DNA from: VRUE01 sp035707825
GTDB lineage: Bacteria; Actinomycetota; Thermoleophilia; Solirubrobacterales; 70-9
NCBI GenBank assembly: GCA_035707825.1
Contig: DASSTR010000029.1
Coordinates: 1 to 39,535 of the forward strand
Direction of reading: 5' to 3'
DNA: 39,535 nucleotides
This document shows, one piece after another, positions 38,124 to 39,535 of this stretch. The stretch's first letter is position 1, and each line of letters opens with the position of its first letter. A model generated the notes under the pieces. That model was not told where the DNA came from. It did no database searches and saw only the letters and a program-made list of their open reading frames with translations. The translations under genes and the position numbers were made by a program.

Positions 38124-39535
38124 TGGTGACGGCGATCAAGCGACCGGGATTCATCCGCGGGCTGTTCGGCCTCGTACTGGGCGCCGCATTTGGCGTCGGC
38201 CTCGTCTATCTCCTCCGTCAGTCCTACGGGCTCGACGCTTGGCAGACCGAACAGACCGGCTATCCGCAGGTCGTCGTGCCGCTGGTTACCGCGCCGCTCG
38301 GCTTCCTCGCCGGCCTGGGCGCCTTCGACTACTGGCTGCGCTGGGCGTTCGGGATGCCGACCATCCCCGAGGACCACTCCCAGCACGGCGCAACCAACTG
38401 GCGCGACTACTTCCGCTTCAACACCGATCACAAGGTGATCGGCATCCAGTACATCGTCACCACGTTCGTCTTCTTCTTCGTCGGCGGCTTGATGGCGATG
38501 CTGATCCGGGCCGAGCTGGCCCAGCCGGGCACCCAGATCGTCGACGCAGCGACCTTCAACAGCCTTTTCTCCACCCACGCGGCGATCATGATCTTCCTCT
38601 TCGTGATCCCCGTCTTCGCCGGGATCGCGAACTACGTGCTGCCGCTGATGATCGGCGCGCCGGACATGGCATTCCCGCGCCTCAACGCGCTCAGCTTCTG
38701 GATGCTGCCGCTGGCCGGCCTGATGTTCATCGGCAGCTTCCTCGCTCCGGGCGGCGCCTTCGACGCCGGCTGGACCGGCTACGCGCCGCTCTCGACCGGC
38801 GCGCCCTTGGGCCAGTCGTTCTTCAACATCGGCGTGCAGTTCGCCGGCGCCTCGTCGATAGCCACGGCGCTCAACTTCCTGGTCACGATCATCACCATGC
38901 GTGCGCCGGGGATGACCTTCTGGCGGATGCCGCTGCTGGTCTGGGCCAACCTCTCGACTTCGCTGCTGGTCGTCGCCGCGACGCCGTTCATCGCCGGCGC
39001 CCAGTTCATGGTCCTCTTCGACCGCGCGCTCGGAACCCAATTCTTCGAGTTCGCCGGCGGCGGCGACGTGATCAGCTACCAGCACATCTTCTGGTTCTAC
39101 TCACACCCGGCGGTCTACATCATGATGCTGCCCGGGTTCGGGATCATCTCCGAGGTCATATCGACCCATGCCCGAAAGCCGATCTTCGGCTACCGCTTGA
39201 TGGCGCTGGCGCTGATCGGGATCGTCGTCCTCAGCTACTCGGTCTGGGCGCATCACATGTTCGTCGCCGGCATGTTCAGCTGGCTGCGGGTGCCGATGAT
39301 GTTCACGACGCTGCTGATCGCGGTGCCGACCGGGATCAAGATCTTCTCCTGGCTGGGCACGCTGTACTTCGGCAAGATCCACACCTACTCGACGGCGATG
39401 CTGTTCGCGCTCGCCTTCATCGTCACCTTCACGATCGGCGGCATCAGCGGCGTGATGCTCGGCATGGTGCCGATCGACATCCACGTCTCCGACACCTACT
39501 TCATCGTCGCCCACATCCACTTCGTCCTCTTCGGC
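38123..39535 (+). CDS. ctaD: Cytochrome c oxidase subunit I, 5' part (471 codons), with an extra N-terminal membrane region
   Basis: Subunit I holds the heme a/a3-CuB centre and proton channels. The protein opens with two extra hydrophobic segments (about 13-31 and 50-70) before the usual helix I (VIGIQYIVTTFVFFFVGG). Heme a ligand His152 is in STHAAIMIF. The CuB His and cross-linked Tyr are in YSHPAVYIMMLPGFG (His328, Tyr332). The CuB pair is AHHMF (377-378), and the last heme ligands are in FIVAHIHFVLFG (464 and 466). The frame reaches the window edge without a stop. The YSHPAVY motif has Ala where A1-type enzymes have Glu (HPEVY), which points to an A2-like variant lacking that D-channel Glu; another residue may replace it. 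Confidence 0.93.
   Translation, partial: MVTAIKRPGFIRGLFGLVLGAAFGVGLVYLLRQSYGLDAWQTEQTGYPQVVVPLVTAPLGFLAGLGAFDYWLRWAFGMPTIPEDHSQHGATNWRDYFRFNTDHKVIGIQYIVTTFVFFFVGGLMAMLIRAELAQPGTQIVDAATFNSLFSTHAAIMIFLFVIPVFAGIANYVLPLMIGAPDMAFPRLNALSFWMLPLAGLMFIGSFLAPGGAFDAGWTGYAPLSTGAPLGQSFFNIGVQFAGASSIATALNFLVTIITMRAPGMTFWRMPLLVWANLSTSLLVVAATPFIAGAQFMVLFDRALGTQFFEFAGGGDVISYQHIFWFYSHPAVYIMMLPGFGIISEVISTHARKPIFGYRLMALALIGIVVLSYSVWAHHMFVAGMFSWLRVPMMFTTLLIAVPTGIKIFSWLGTLYFGKIHTYSTAMLFALAFIVTFTIGGISGVMLGMVPIDIHVSDTYFIVAHIHFVLFG

Noticed and set aside
1..39535. CRISPR arrays, transposases, prophage, rRNA and tRNA genes
   Set aside because: No regularly spaced direct repeats, transposase or integrase motifs, or RNA gene signatures were found; the only tandem repeat is the two-copy unit at 6856-6984.

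Overview
This window is GC-rich DNA (about 70% by eye), densely packed and almost entirely chromosomal housekeeping. GTG and TTG starts are frequent, and 4-bp stop/start overlaps (ATGA, GTGA, TTGA, once CTGA) are common. Gene order and content point to an Actinomycetota genome. The guaB3-guaA pair, rplM-rpsI-glmM-glmS-acpS-nnr-alr order, an Flp-type pilin, lone LysM and M23 envelope proteins, a DUF3352-like lipoprotein and an aa3-type oxidase suggest the deep-branching class Thermoleophilia (Solirubrobacterales-like). That placement is inference from content, not a computed phylogeny. No rRNA, tRNA, CRISPR array, transposase or prophage was found.

Layout. 1-3971 (minus): truncated hydantoinase A, nadB, a coiled-coil protein and a GT4 glycosyltransferase. 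3972-4247: divergent control region with a perfect 18-bp inverted repeat. 4248-6813 (plus): Flp pilin, rph, rdgB and a CDF metal transporter. 6814-7155: tandem palindromic repeats and a 49-residue membrane microprotein on the minus strand. 7156-10600: Roadblock-like protein, an unknown small protein, then tldD and tldE. 10601-17299: HU, pyrF, LysM protein, D,D-carboxypeptidase, PfkB kinase, guaB3, guaA. 17330-18124: a nine-helix membrane protein carrying a GxGD motif. 18142-19083 (minus): secreted M23 peptidase. 19318-25797: rplM, rpsI, glmM, glmS, DUF3352-like lipoprotein, acpS. 25790-26959 (minus): a Fic protein with an AT-rich promoter, interrupting the plus-strand block. 27034-31810: nnr, CBS protein, alr, CCA-adding enzyme, infA. 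31909-34618 (minus): three-gene operon of a GatC/AtzG-like small protein, an amidase and a GH63-type glycosidase. 34751-37284: secreted unknown protein, zinc-ribbon protein, second GT4. 37300-39535: coxB and the 5' part of coxA.

How the genes work together. Several envelope functions cluster. GlmM and GlmS lead toward UDP-GlcNAc, Alr supplies D-alanine, the D,D-carboxypeptidase, LysM and M23 proteins act on the wall, and two glycosyltransferases may build surface glycans. Nucleotide functions include pyrF, guaB3, guaA, rdgB and rph. NadB and Nnr make and repair NAD(P) cofactors.

Most notable: (1) the 264-residue membrane protein at 17330 whose two intramembrane aspartates, GFGD motif and later Pro-rich helix match the presenilin/signal-peptide-peptidase layout; (2) palindromic elements, some sitting in frame inside coding genes (rpsI, the 35815 glycosyltransferase, the D,D-carboxypeptidase); (3) a terminator-like hairpin just before rplM; (4) pyrF apparently starting at CTG; (5) the small-subunit/amidase/glycosidase operon; (6) the Roadblock-like/unknown/TldD/TldE cluster.
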